Source of the DNA: Desulfocicer sp963675955
GTDB taxonomy: Bacteria; Desulfobacterota; Desulfobacteria; Desulfobacterales; Desulfobacteraceae
DNA length: 64,000 nt
Direction of reading: 5' to 3'
Assembly (NCBI GenBank): GCA_963675955.2
Contig: CAXXVR010000004.1
Location: 365,693 to 429,692 of the forward strand
The position numbers were made by a program, and so were the translations under genes. The notes below the pieces were generated by a model. That model saw only the letters and a program-made list of their open reading frames with translations, was not told the DNA's origin and searched no databases. Positions 28,245 through 38,202 of the stretch are shown piece after piece. Every line of letters begins with the position of its first letter. The first letter of the stretch is position 1.

Positions 28245-31200
28245 TTTACCTCCTTGACATTCAGTGTGTGGACGTGGGCTGCTTCCCAGCGTTTATCCAT
28301 GAAATAGAGCACCGGCACCGTCATTCGGGAAAACAGCAAAGAGGCCACTTCCCCTGCCATGAGGGAAATGGCAAGTCCCTGGAAAATAGGGTCAAACAAA
28401 ATCACCGAAGCCCCCACCACAACGGCGGCAGCCGTCAACATCATGGGCCGGAACCGCACCGCACCGGCATCAATAACCGCCTGATCCAGGGGCATGCCCT
28501 GGGCAATCCTGAGCTCAATGAAATCCACCAGAATAATGGAATTTCTCACCACAATACCCGCTCCGGCAATAAATCCGATCATGGAGGTGGCGGAAAAGAA
28601 TGCACCCATGGCCCAATGGGCCGGCAGAATACCGATAAGGGAAAAGGGAATGGCCACCATGATCACAAATGGTGTTGAAAAGGACTGGAACCAGCCCACC
28701 ACCAGCACAAAGATCAGAATCAGCACCACGCCAAAGGCCAAACCAAGATCCCGGAACACCTCGTAGGTGATATGCCACTCCCCATCCCATTTCATGGAAA
28801 GATGGTGGTCACTCTCCGGAAGGGCCGCCGTGTGCTGGACGATGCGGTAGCCTTCTTCTGTGGTAATGGCGTCAATTTTTTTCCACATTTCCAGTATGGC
28901 ATACACCGGGCTTTCCTTGGCCCCTGCCACATCGGCGGTGACATAAACCACGGGCATGAGATTTTTATGATAAATGCTTCTATCAGGCTGGGTTTCCTGC
29001 ATCCGGATCAGGGAGGACAGAGACAACAGTGTGCCGTCAGCGGCGGGGATCTTCACTGCCCCCAGACGATCAAGACCTGCCCTTGTGGCAAGGCTTGGCT
29101 GGAGTATAATGGGTACATCTTCTTTTTCCAGGGGCTGGTGGAGAAGGCCTGTCTGTCGTCCCTCCAGCACAACCTGCAGGGTTCTGGCGATTTTGTCGAC
29201 ACTTATACCATGCAGGGCCGCCTTTTCCTGGTCAATGTCCAGTTGATACCGCACCTGGTCTTCTTCCATGTACCAGTCCACATCCACAACGCCTTCGGTG
29301 GTTTCAAAAATTTCTTTCACCTGACGGGCCAGTTGCTTTTGCCGCTCATAGTCCGGGCCGTATATTTCTGCCACCAGGGTGGATAACACCGGTGGACCAG
29401 GGGGGACTTCGGCAATTTTAACCCTTGCCCCATATTTGTCAGCAATGGCTTTTAATGGGGGTCTCACCCGTTTGGCAATGCTGTGACTCTGCTGTTTCCG
29501 CTTGCCTTTTCCCGCCAGATTCACCTGGATATCGGCCATGCTCGGACCTTTTCTCAGATCATAGTGACGCACCAGACCATTAAAATTAAACGGACCGGCC
29601 GTGCCACTGTATATCTGGTAATCAACCACCTCATTGACGGTTTTCAAATAATCACCCATCTCCATGGCTGCGGACGTGGTCTCTTCCAGGGTGGCGGTTT
29701 CCGGCATATCCAGAATCACCTGGAATTCACTCTTGTTATCAAATGGCAGCATTTTCACCCGCACCATACCCACCCCAACCATGGCGCAGGCCAGGATCAA
29801 AAGGCCTGCTACGGTGAGCAGAAATCCCCATTGCCACACAGGTTTATGGAGCAATGGATCCATCATCTTTCGATAGAGTCGTGTGGACCAGTCATCATCG
29901 TCATGGCCTTGGTGGCTGCCGTGTCCCGGGCCATCTTCCACTTTGATTATTCGCACCGAGGCCCAGGGGGTCACAATAAAGGCCACAAGCAGAGAAAAGA
30001 ACATGGCCGCCGATGCCCCCATGGGAATAGGACGCATGTAAGGCCCCATGAGACCGCCCACAAAGGCCATGGGCAAAATGGCACCAATCACGGCCAGGGT
30101 GGCAAGTATGGTGGGGTTGCCCACCTCATCCACGGCCTCAATGGCCACTTTGAACTTTGAACGGCCCTGGTTTTCAGGAAGGCGATAATGCCGTACCACG
30201 TTTTCCACCACCACAATGGCATCATCCACCAGAATACCGATGGAAAAAATCAGGGCAAATAGGGTAATGCGATTTAAAGTGTATCCATAAAGATAAAAGG
30301 TGGCCAGGGTCAGGGCCAGAGTAACCGGTATGGCAAAGGCCACCACCCCGGATTCCCGGTGACCAAGGGTAAACCAGATGAGAATCGTCACGGACACCAC
30401 GGCAATGAGCATGTGAAACAACAGTTCGTTGGATTTTTCTTCGGCGGTTTCCCCGTAATGACGGGTGATGGTCATGTGGACGTTGTCCGGAATGATTCTT
30501 CCTTTGGCATCATGGACCCGTTCCAGCACCTTTTCCGCCACACCCACGGCATTGGTTCCCTTTCTTTTGGCCACGGTGAGGGTGACGGCGGGAAATACAC
30601 CCCGGGTGGCATCCATTTCAGGAATTTCTTTTTCCCCGGCGGCAGGGCCAGTGCCAAAGAAAACATATTGAGCAGGATCAGAAGGTCCGTCTTCAATAAC
30701 CGCCACATCCCTTAAATACACAGGGTGGCCGTTGGAGACGTTGATAACCACCCGGCCCACTTCCTGGGCATTCTTAAGAAGGCCCCCTGTGTGAATGACA
30801 ATCTGCCCTTGGCCTGAGGGAAAGCTGCCGGAATCAGATGCCTGGTTGGCAGTGGATACCAGGTTTGCCACCTGTTCCACATCCAGACCATAGGCGGCCA
30901 GTCGGATGGGGTCCAGTTGAACGCTCACCTGGCGCTGTTCCCCGCCGATGATGTTGGTGATGGAGACATTGGGTTCTCGTTTCACCAGATCTTCCACCTC
31001 GGCGGTGAGACGTCTGAGCTGATACGTATCCACCTCTTCACTCCAGAAGGTTAAAGCCAGGATGGGCACATCATCAATATATCTGGGCCGGATCAGGGGG
31101 GGACTGACCCCTGTGGGAATTCGATCATAATTGGACATCAGCTTGGATTGAAGTTTTACAATTGAGGCTTCCTCGTCCTGCCCCACCAGAAATCGTACCA

Positions 31201-31495
31201 CGGCCATGGACATGCCAGGCATGGAAGTTGTGTAGATATATTCCACCCCGGGGATTTCCCAGAGCAGTTTTTCCATGGGTTTGGTGACCCGCTGTTCCAC
31301 CTCTTTAACACTGGCCCCGGGCATTTGTACAAATACGTCGATCATGGGGACAATAATCTGGGGCTCTTCTTCTCTTGGAAGGGCAATTACCGCTGCAATG
31401 CCCAGAAGAATGGATGCGATGATAATCAGCGGGGTGAGTTTGGAATCAATGAAAAATGCGGCGATTTTACCTGCTGGCCCTTGCTTGACACTCAT
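28241..31495 (-). CDS. RND efflux inner-membrane permease, second system
   Basis: A 1,084-residue proton-driven pump with the twelve-helix RND layout. The helix-4 aspartates are in FSIGILVDDAIVVVENVVRHY (about residues 418-438). Between helix 6 and the central helix is a short acidic and histidine-rich insertion (GPGHGSHQGHDDDDW, about residue 553), unlike the first system. It overlaps both neighbours by four bases (ATGA), so all three genes are translationally coupled. The substrate is not predictable. Confidence 0.94.
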   Translation of the reverse strand: MSVKQGPAGKIAAFFIDSKLTPLIIIASILLGIAAVIALPREEEPQIIVPMIDVFVQMPGASVKEVEQRVTKPMEKLLWEIPGVEYIYTTSMPGMSMAVVRFLVGQDEEASIVKLQSKLMSNYDRIPTGVSPPLIRPRYIDDVPILALTFWSEEVDTYQLRRLTAEVEDLVKREPNVSITNIIGGEQRQVSVQLDPIRLAAYGLDVEQVANLVSTANQASDSGSFPSGQGQIVIHTGGLLKNAQEVGRVVINVSNGHPVYLRDVAVIEDGPSDPAQYVFFGTGPAAGEKEIPEMDATRGVFPAVTLTVAKRKGTNAVGVAEKVLERVHDAKGRIIPDNVHMTITRHYGETAEEKSNELLFHMLIAVVSVTILIWFTLGHRESGVVAFAIPVTLALTLATFYLYGYTLNRITLFALIFSIGILVDDAIVVVENVVRHYRLPENQGRSKFKVAIEAVDEVGNPTILATLAVIGAILPMAFVGGLMGPYMRPIPMGASAAMFFSLLVAFIVTPWASVRIIKVEDGPGHGSHQGHDDDDWSTRLYRKMMDPLLHKPVWQWGFLLTVAGLLILACAMVGVGMVRVKMLPFDNKSEFQVILDMPETATLEETTSAAMEMGDYLKTVNEVVDYQIYSGTAGPFNFNGLVRHYDLRKGPSMADIQVNLAGKGKRKQQSHSIAKRVRPPLKAIADKYGARVKIAEVPPGPPVLSTLVAEIYGPDYERQKQLARQVKEIFETTEGVVDVDWYMEEDQVRYQLDIDQEKAALHGISVDKIARTLQVVLEGRQTGLLHQPLEKEDVPIILQPSLATRAGLDRLGAVKIPAADGTLLSLSSLIRMQETQPDRSIYHKNLMPVVYVTADVAGAKESPVYAILEMWKKIDAITTEEGYRIVQHTAALPESDHHLSMKWDGEWHITYEVFRDLGLAFGVVLILIFVLVVGWFQSFSTPFVIMVAIPFSLIGILPAHWAMGAFFSATSMIGFIAGAGIVVRNSIILVDFIELRIAQGMPLDQAVIDAGAVRFRPMMLTAAAVVVGASVILFDPIFQGLAISLMAGEVASLLFSRMTVPVLYFMDKRWEAAHVHTLNVKEVK

Positions 31496-32664
31496 GACGC
31501 ACTCTCCACTTTCATGCCATCCTTTAATTCCGGGGGAGGAGACACAAGGTACCGGGTACCGGGTTTCACCCCGGAGATGATTTCCATTTGATCCTTAAAT
31601 TGTCTGCCGGTTCTCATGAGGCGAAACCTTGCAATGTCCTTATCGTCCACAAGAAAATATCCTGTGAGCTGGCCCTGGGTTACCAGGGCAGACTTTGGAA
31701 TCAATAGCATGCCACCATCTCCCACGGGAATGCTGACCCTGCTGAACATGCCGGATCGAAGCATGGTGTTTTCCGGCAGGGTCATCTTTACATTAAACGA
31801 TCTGCTTTTTGCATCCGCTGTGGGGGCAATGGTCCTGACGGTACCGATAATGGGGGGAAAATTTGCCAGGGCAGGGATGGTGACCTCCATGGTCTGACCC
31901 ATCTGTACCGCCTGGATATGATGCTCTGGAACCAGAAATTCCACCTGGAATCCCCCGATTTTTTCCAGGGTCAGAAGGGGGAGGCCAGGGGAGGCAAGAT
32001 CTCCCACGTTGATCATCTTAGCGGTGACAATGCCGTCATAGGGGGCAAGGATGGTGGCGTCTTTTTGAGAAATACCGGCCCCGGAAACCGCAGCCTGGGC
32101 TTGTTCCACCTGTGATCGGGCCGCCGAAACCATGGCCTGGGCCTGGGCAAGGGCGGCCTGGGCCTGGAGGTGACGGGCCTGGGCCTCTTCAAATTCCTGA
32201 CGTGTGGCGGATTCTTCCTTGAATAATTTTTCAAATCGTTTGTAGGTGGCTTTGGCAAGATCTGCTCCTGCCTGGGCTGCATTCCGGGCTGAGATGGCGG
32301 CATTTTCAGCCTTTTTGGCACCTGCAAGACCGGCTTCGCTCTGGCGCAGGCCTGCGGCCACCTGGCGTTCGTCCAGAACTACCAGGATATCTCCCCTGCT
32401 CACCGCATCCCCTTCTTTGACATTAACGGTTTTTACTGTGCCCATGATTTTTCCGGACAGGGTGCTGGAATTCTGGGCGGTGATGGTGCCAAGGGCCTCG
32501 TAAATAAAGGGTTGATTGCTGATGGCTGCAACGGCCACAGGGCTATTTATGGTTGTCGGGGGGGTTAGCTCGGTGGTACCGGGTTCAATTTTATCATTAC
32601 AGCCCATTAAAAGACAGATGATCCCCAATGGGATACATATCCCTAACAGCGATTTTTTACCCAT
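31492..32664 (-). CDS. RND efflux periplasmic adaptor lipoprotein
   Basis: A 390-residue membrane fusion protein. The lipobox ICLLMGCNDK puts the lipidated Cys at residue 22. Lipoyl halves contain MGTVKTVNVKEGDAVSRGDI and ATILAPYDGIVTAKMINVGD. A long alanine- and glutamine-rich coiled coil lies between them (about residues 108-190). AAAGGAG precedes the ATG. First gene of the second RND operon. Confidence 0.93.
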   Translation of the reverse strand: MGKKSLLGICIPLGIICLLMGCNDKIEPGTTELTPPTTINSPVAVAAISNQPFIYEALGTITAQNSSTLSGKIMGTVKTVNVKEGDAVSRGDILVVLDERQVAAGLRQSEAGLAGAKKAENAAISARNAAQAGADLAKATYKRFEKLFKEESATRQEFEEAQARHLQAQAALAQAQAMVSAARSQVEQAQAAVSGAGISQKDATILAPYDGIVTAKMINVGDLASPGLPLLTLEKIGGFQVEFLVPEHHIQAVQMGQTMEVTIPALANFPPIIGTVRTIAPTADAKSRSFNVKMTLPENTMLRSGMFSRVSIPVGDGGMLLIPKSALVTQGQLTGYFLVDDKDIARFRLMRTGRQFKDQMEIISGVKPGTRYLVSPPPELKDGMKVESAS

Positions 32665-32721
32665 GGTTTTCTCCTTTTACATTCATGTCATAAAGTTTTT
32701 TTGTAATGATCTATAACTTAT

Positions 32722-32740
32722 AAGACTTTGTCAATGTCTT
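32722..32740. promoter_or_regulatory. Promoter/dyad upstream of the second RND operon
   Basis: On the minus strand AAGACATTGACAAAGTCTT is a dyad with AAGAC/GTCTT arms overlapping a TTGACA element; AT-rich ATAGAT follows about 15 bases downstream. This is compatible with a repressed promoter for the MFP gene. Confidence 0.35.
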
Positions 32741-32873
32741 TTGATTTGTTTTTCATCAGAATCGCTTTAATTAAGAGATAACTCCCCAATGGGGCACTAT
32801 AGAAGAGAGGATATGAATTGGCTGGATGGTATTTAAAGGGCAGGATGTGATTGTGACAAAATAAGAGTGTTCA

Positions 32874-35426
32874 TTAACTGTGTGGGTGAGAGGCTCTTTC
32901 AAACAATTCATTTATACCATTTATATATTCTTTGTTTTGACAGGGCTTTGACAGGTGGTCAATCATCGCATCATGCTGTTTCAATTCTTTTATGGATTCT
33001 AAAAATTCGATATTGCCTGAAATAAACAAAATTGGAATGTTTTTGTCCAGTGATCGGATATGATGATAGACATCCATCCCATTGATGTTTCCTGGAAGAA
33101 TATAATCCAGGCTAATAAGGTCATATTTGTTCCTGCCGAACAAATCCATTGCAACTTGCCCGTTATTGGCTATATCAACTCTGTGGTTACATGGCTCCTG
33201 AGTCAATGTTCTACATTGTAGATCTGCAATGATATTTTCATCTTCAACGATGAGGATATACTTTCCAAAATGCAATTTCCATGCTTGAATTTCGATTTTT
33301 TCATCATTTGTTAACTCTTTTTTAATGATGGGTAGATTTATTGTAAATTTAGTCCCTATACCTAATTCTGACTCAATAGAAATATTACCTTTATGTTGTG
33401 TAATATATTTTTTAACGTTGGACATGCCATAACCAGTCCCTTTAATATCAGATCTATATGAGCCAGTTACATCCCTGCCTCCCTTCAAGGTGAAGGAAGG
33501 GTCATAAATATTCGTAAGATTCTTTTTTGAAATGCCACATCCATTATCTTCAATTTCAAAAGAGATATTTTTATCACAAGAGTAAGTCCTGATGGTGATT
33601 CGGGGGTGTGTTACCATACTTACGGCATGAATTGAATTTTGTATGAGGTTTACAAATGCATGTTCCATCATTCCAGGATCAGCAAGTAATTCTGGAATAT
33701 TGGGGGATTTTCTGTTTACCAGTTCAATCCCTTCCAGGTCCTTTTTCATCAAATTTAAAACCAGATCAATTTTTTCGTTGACACTGAAAAATTCCTGTTT
33801 GGGTTCCTGATCCTTGGCAAAAGCAACCAGGTTTTTTGTCAAATTCTTTCCACGAATTGTTTGTTCAAAAATTAATTCCAGTGTTTTTTTTGTCTGAACG
33901 TGTGGGCAGTCCAATATGGCCAGTTCCGTATTGCCCATTATTATACCCAAAATATTATTAAAATCATGAGCCATTTTTCCGGCAATCCGACCGATCATGG
34001 CATGTTTTCCATGCTCATTTGCAATTTCTTGTGCTAATAACCTTTCTGATTCAGCATGTTTACGTTCGGTAATGTCTCGAATAATAACTTGAATGCAGAC
34101 TCCCGATTCAAGTACCAGTGGCGTCATGTCCACTTCGGTTTCAATAATGCGCTTATCGCAGGTTTTAAGGCGCCATTCAAGAGATTGGGGCTCTGTCAGC
34201 GCCAGGGTCAGTTTTTTCAAGATTTTATCCTTTGACTCACAACCATCCTGCTGTATATCGGGACAAAAAGCATGAAAGGGCTGATCAATAATAGTATGGC
34301 GGTCCATACCCACCAATTCAACGGTTTTTTGATTGCAGGCTGTGATTTTAGCATCTTTGACAATTAGAATGGCATCACTTGAGGATTCAAAAAGTTTTCG
34401 ATATCGCTCTTCATTCTCTTTTTCCGATTCTTCAAACCGCGCCTTCAGGACAAGGTTCCGTGCTTGTGCCTTGGCAAACAAAAGAAGTCCCAGGAGAAGA
34501 AGAAAAATAAACGCACCTGTCCCTGTAATTAATTGCCAGCCCTCCAAATGCCCCATGATTTCTTTTTTTTCAACTAAGGCTGTTAGATACAGGGGAAAGG
34601 GCTGTATCTGGATACGGGTCATAAGCATTTCAGGATTATTGCCGGAAGAGCTGTTAACAGGAATTAAATCCAAATTTTTGACATCAACCAGTGTTTTTCG
34701 GGAAATTGTGGTTAATAAAGAAAGGAGAGGTTCTTCCTGAAGATGGATGAAATCCCCATTTGTCAGCATCAGTCTGAAACGTTTGGATGACCTGTCAAGT
34801 GACGATCCCATGAAATTTCTATGCAGAGATTCCAGGTTCAGCCAGCTAACAATCCATCCAGAAAATTTTTTTTTGTAAAAACAGGGTGCAGCCAAGAGGA
34901 TATCATGGCTGTTTTTTGTTTTTTTTAAAACCAGGTTGGGATCTGCCATTACATGGGAGAACTGATCAACCCCTGGAAGATTTTGAGTGTCCCTGGACCG
35001 TGACATTGCCTGAACCAGAAGTGTTCCATCCTTATCCACAAGGGCAAAATTACTATAGATGAGATCACCGTTGATGGTTTGATTTTGGAGTGTTTTTTCC
35101 ATTGTCTGGCTGATGCCGAACAAACTTATTTTTAAACCATACCGTTCTGACATACCCATGGCCCGATTGGCAAAATAGGTTGTCACCTCTATGGAATTTG
35201 CCAAATTACCCACATCATATTTACGTTCCAGAAAAAAATATTCCAAGGTTTTGGCATGTTTTTCAATGTCCAGTTGAAATCGTTTCAGGGCCGATTCATG
35301 AAGTGCCAGGGTGTTTTGATAATTAAATATCAAAAGAAAAACGATGTAAACTATCGGTAAAATACTGCCGATGATAATCAGAATATTTGAGTGTCGCTTA
35401 CCAGTGTCAGTCAATTGCACTTTCAT
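32874..35426 (-). CDS. Hybrid sensor histidine kinase with PAS and receiver domains
   Basis: An 850-residue protein. Membrane helices at about residues 14-35 and 300-322 enclose a periplasmic cache-like sensor of about 260 residues. A PAS domain follows (YRKLFESSSDAILIVKDAKI), then the phosphoacceptor region IAGKMAHDFNNILGIIMGNT. The ATPase domain has the N box FVNLIQNSIHAVS and G1 IEDNGCGISKKN. A C-terminal receiver carries YILIVEDENI and the Asp in YDLISLDYILPG. The gene for a solute-binding protein lies 15 bases upstream in the same operon and probably supplies the signal. No output regulator is adjacent. Confidence 0.92.
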   Translation of the reverse strand: MKVQLTDTGKRHSNILIIIGSILPIVYIVFLLIFNYQNTLALHESALKRFQLDIEKHAKTLEYFFLERKYDVGNLANSIEVTTYFANRAMGMSERYGLKISLFGISQTMEKTLQNQTINGDLIYSNFALVDKDGTLLVQAMSRSRDTQNLPGVDQFSHVMADPNLVLKKTKNSHDILLAAPCFYKKKFSGWIVSWLNLESLHRNFMGSSLDRSSKRFRLMLTNGDFIHLQEEPLLSLLTTISRKTLVDVKNLDLIPVNSSSGNNPEMLMTRIQIQPFPLYLTALVEKKEIMGHLEGWQLITGTGAFIFLLLLGLLLFAKAQARNLVLKARFEESEKENEERYRKLFESSSDAILIVKDAKITACNQKTVELVGMDRHTIIDQPFHAFCPDIQQDGCESKDKILKKLTLALTEPQSLEWRLKTCDKRIIETEVDMTPLVLESGVCIQVIIRDITERKHAESERLLAQEIANEHGKHAMIGRIAGKMAHDFNNILGIIMGNTELAILDCPHVQTKKTLELIFEQTIRGKNLTKNLVAFAKDQEPKQEFFSVNEKIDLVLNLMKKDLEGIELVNRKSPNIPELLADPGMMEHAFVNLIQNSIHAVSMVTHPRITIRTYSCDKNISFEIEDNGCGISKKNLTNIYDPSFTLKGGRDVTGSYRSDIKGTGYGMSNVKKYITQHKGNISIESELGIGTKFTINLPIIKKELTNDEKIEIQAWKLHFGKYILIVEDENIIADLQCRTLTQEPCNHRVDIANNGQVAMDLFGRNKYDLISLDYILPGNINGMDVYHHIRSLDKNIPILFISGNIEFLESIKELKQHDAMIDHLSKPCQNKEYINGINELFERASHPHS

Positions 35427-35440
35427 TAATTTCCGTTTTC

Positions 35441-36349
35441 TTATAAAAAATCAGGATAATATATGAATACTGACGGATAGTATTTTTCCACCAATTTTCG
35501 ATATCTGCCTGTCTGTTTAAAATTTTCAAAAAATTTGTCAAATGCCCGCTTGAGATGTGGAGAATTTTTTGAAAATGCACAGGCCATATCCTGGGGGGGG
35601 GAGAGGGGACCGATAACCTTGATTTGACCGGGCCACTTTGCCAAAGCAATCAAGGCAATGGGAACATCTATAAGTGTACTATCCACCATTTTCGCCATGA
35701 CTGATGGAATCATTTCTTCCAGGTCACGGTCAGGAGGGTAATACTGGACCTGTGCTCCGGTTGCCATAATACCGTACAGCTTAGGGTCCAGGCAGCTTTC
35801 GGCCAGCCCCAGAACAGAGATGCCGGATAAATTTTGTTTAACCTGGATAATGTCATCAGCAACACTTCCTGTGGGTGAAATTGGCGTTAAAGCAGCATCT
35901 CCCCGGGCAATAAGCCAGATACCAGACGGAAAGGTCTGTTCCGAAAAGGCAACAATTTTTTCACGCCATGGCAACACGGTGAATCCGGTTGCAATAATAT
36001 CCCCGTATATGGTGGCTTCCCCATTTATGCTAATTTCATTACCCATGGGTTTTACCTTTTTTCCAGTAAGATCTGTGACGATATTACCCCATGTACTCTT
36101 AACAAACTGATATTTAACACCCAGATGTTTTGCAAATGCCCGCATGAGTTCCACATCCAATCCATTGTAATCATTGGTCACAAAATTGGCATAGGGAATT
36201 CCCAGATGCCTGAGTACTCCAGATTTCATGACGTCTTCCAGGTTTCCTGCCCTAGCGGTGACCGTGGTTAACATTACCACAAGGAGAGTCAAAGAGAATA
36301 ACAGTTTTAGTTGTTTTCCAATAACATTGATCATTCCAGTAAAAATCAT
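35441..36349 (-). CDS. Periplasmic solute-binding protein (SBP family 3 type)
   Basis: A 302-residue secreted protein. The signal peptide spans LLFSLTLLVVMLTTVTARAG. The mature part starts NLEDVMKSGVLRHLGIPYAN and contains NGLDVELMRAFAKHLGVKYQ, typical of amino-acid-type binding proteins. ATG 36349 is chosen because AAAGGAG lies about 8 bases upstream. No ABC permease or ATPase is nearby; instead the gene is paired with the hybrid kinase, so it more likely senses a ligand than feeds a transporter. Confidence 0.85.
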   Translation of the reverse strand: MIFTGMINVIGKQLKLLFSLTLLVVMLTTVTARAGNLEDVMKSGVLRHLGIPYANFVTNDYNGLDVELMRAFAKHLGVKYQFVKSTWGNIVTDLTGKKVKPMGNEISINGEATIYGDIIATGFTVLPWREKIVAFSEQTFPSGIWLIARGDAALTPISPTGSVADDIIQVKQNLSGISVLGLAESCLDPKLYGIMATGAQVQYYPPDRDLEEMIPSVMAKMVDSTLIDVPIALIALAKWPGQIKVIGPLSPPQDMACAFSKNSPHLKRAFDKFFENFKQTGRYRKLVEKYYPSVFIYYPDFL

Positions 36350-36680
36350 GGTTACGTCTCCTTTAAAAATATTGCCATTGCTGAATATTATACGTGGTTT
36401 ATCAAAAAAAATTCCAAAGTGCAAAAAACGGAAGGATAATATTTTTCAGGTTTGGTCACAGTATTGGTACCTGTCATATTTTTCAGATGGTTTTGAAAAA
36501 TGCCTTAAACTTCTTATATTCCCAATTCAGGTCTTTGCAAAATTGTGGGACATTCTCATTGGATCATGATATGTTAGCCAACTAATCTAAAATAATTTTT
36601 AGTTTTTTGCATTGATATCCGACCTGATAAAGAAAGTCGATTCCCGCACCATAAAATTTAAAAAACCACTTGGAATAAAT
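36350..36680. other. Divergent intergenic region, nothing recognised
   Basis: AT-rich region between the solute-binding protein and the RNA helicase. No gene, terminator or clear operator was found. It should carry both promoters. Confidence 0.35.
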
Positions 36681-38135
36681 ATGTCATTTAAAGAACTTGG
36701 CCTTCGGGTCGAACTGCTTAAAGCCGTTAAAACCAATGGCTACACCGCCCCCACTCCCATCCAGAGCCGGGTCATTCCGGCCATTATTCAGGGACGGGAT
36801 GTCCTTGCCCGGGCCCAGACCGGGACGGGTAAAACCGATGCCTTTGCCCTGCCGCTGGTGCATGTTTTAAGTCAGCACAAGGGCAGTGATCGACATCCCC
36901 GGGCACTTGTCTTAACCCCCACCCGTGAACTGGCCCTCCAGGTGGGAGACTGTTTTAAAGATTATGCCAGAAGGGTATCCCTGCGGTGCTCTGTGGTGTA
37001 TGGCGGGGTGAACATAAATCCCCAGATCCATCGTTTGAGAAGGGGTATCGATATTCTGGTGGCCACCCCGGGCCGTCTTCTGGATCTGGCCTCCCACAGG
37101 GATCTGGATCTGTCTTTGATAGAATTTCTGGTCTTTGACGAGGCAGATAGAATGCTGGATCTGGGCTTCAGTGGGGAGATTTCTGAAATTCTTGAGCTTA
37201 TGCCCACCCACCGCCAGACCATGTTATTTTCTGCCACCTATACCCCGCAGATCAGACAACTTGCCAGTCAAATGCTCAATTCACCCCAAAACATTGAGGT
37301 GACCCCCAATATCAAGGCTGCGGCATCCATTGCCCAGAAGGTACATCTGGTTGAACAGGACAATAAATGTGCCCTGTTGATCCATCTCATTACCAAGGGA
37401 AACTGGCCCCAGATACTTGTCTTTACCCGCACAAAACACGGGGCAAACAAACTGACGGACAAGCTCATTGCAAAGGGAGTCAGTGCAGCTGCCCTCCATG
37501 GCAACATGAGTCAGTCCCAGAGGACACGGACATTAAAAGAGTTCAAAAGGGGGAAGATAAGAACTCTGGTGGCAACGGATGTGGCTGCAAGGGGCCTTGA
37601 TATTACTAATTTACCCCATGTGGTGAATTATGATATGCCCCGGGCACCGGAAGATTATATCCATCGCATTGGTCGTACGGGTCGGGCAGGGGTCAGTGGT
37701 GTGGCGGTTTCCCTGGTCAATCATCATGAAAATGCCAGTTTAAAGGCCATCGAGGAACTGCTGAAACAAAAAATTCCCCGGCAGCCCGTTAAAGGCTATA
37801 CCGTGGATGGTGATGTGCCGGATTTTGTTTTATTGCGTCCCAAAAACCCCACCAGTGAAAGAAAGGCCGACAGGGCATTAAAAGAAACTGTAAACAAAAG
37901 AAACGCCCAGAAACAGGCCTCCAGATTAGCCCCGGGTAACAAACCAAAAAATAATAGAAAATCCAAAGTTCACGCTAAGTTTGAAGGTGCCGATAAAAAT
38001 ACAGGTTCCGGAAAGAGTCGGGTATCTGGCTCAACATCCCGGCCCGGCAAAAAAACAGACAGCCGGAGGAAAAAGCCCTCTCTGTCCGAGGCTGGCTCCC
38101 GCCAATGGCCTGGCAAGGGCAAGATGAAAAAATAG
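36681..38135 (+). CDS. rhlE: DEAD-box ATP-dependent RNA helicase, RhlE type
   Basis: A 484-residue RNA helicase. In order: MSFKELGL start, Q motif YTAPTPIQ, motif I AQTGTGKT, Ia PTRELALQV, motif II VFDEADRMLD, motif III FSATY, motif V VATDVAARGLDI and motif VI HRIGRTGRAG. A basic, low-complexity C-terminal tail of about 95 residues (KKPSLSEAGSRQWPGKGKMKK end) would bind RNA. The start ATG 36681 matches the family; the longer frame from 36612 does not. It likely acts in ribosome assembly or RNA turnover. Confidence 0.93.
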   Translation: MSFKELGLRVELLKAVKTNGYTAPTPIQSRVIPAIIQGRDVLARAQTGTGKTDAFALPLVHVLSQHKGSDRHPRALVLTPTRELALQVGDCFKDYARRVSLRCSVVYGGVNINPQIHRLRRGIDILVATPGRLLDLASHRDLDLSLIEFLVFDEADRMLDLGFSGEISEILELMPTHRQTMLFSATYTPQIRQLASQMLNSPQNIEVTPNIKAAASIAQKVHLVEQDNKCALLIHLITKGNWPQILVFTRTKHGANKLTDKLIAKGVSAAALHGNMSQSQRTRTLKEFKRGKIRTLVATDVAARGLDITNLPHVVNYDMPRAPEDYIHRIGRTGRAGVSGVAVSLVNHHENASLKAIEELLKQKIPRQPVKGYTVDGDVPDFVLLRPKNPTSERKADRALKETVNKRNAQKQASRLAPGNKPKNNRKSKVHAKFEGADKNTGSGKSRVSGSTSRPGKKTDSRRKKPSLSEAGSRQWPGKGKMKK

Positions 38136-38150
38136 TGTTTCCATCAAAGG

Positions 38151-38178
38151 CGCATTCTCCTTTTTTTGAATGCGTTTT
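38151..38178 (+). terminator. Terminator after rhlE
   Basis: CGCATTC and GAATGCG form a 7-bp stem around a T-rich loop, followed by TTTT. It lies between convergent rhlE and ctaB. Confidence 0.55.
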
Positions 38179-38202
38179 AAGTCTTTTGTTTGTAAAATTT
38201 TG

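Noticed and set aside
31540..31570. GGTACCGGGTACCGGG inside the second adaptor gene, resembling the GGTACTGGGT repeat
   Set aside because: It encodes the normal PGTRYLVSP stretch of the adaptor, so no repeat insertion is needed to explain it.
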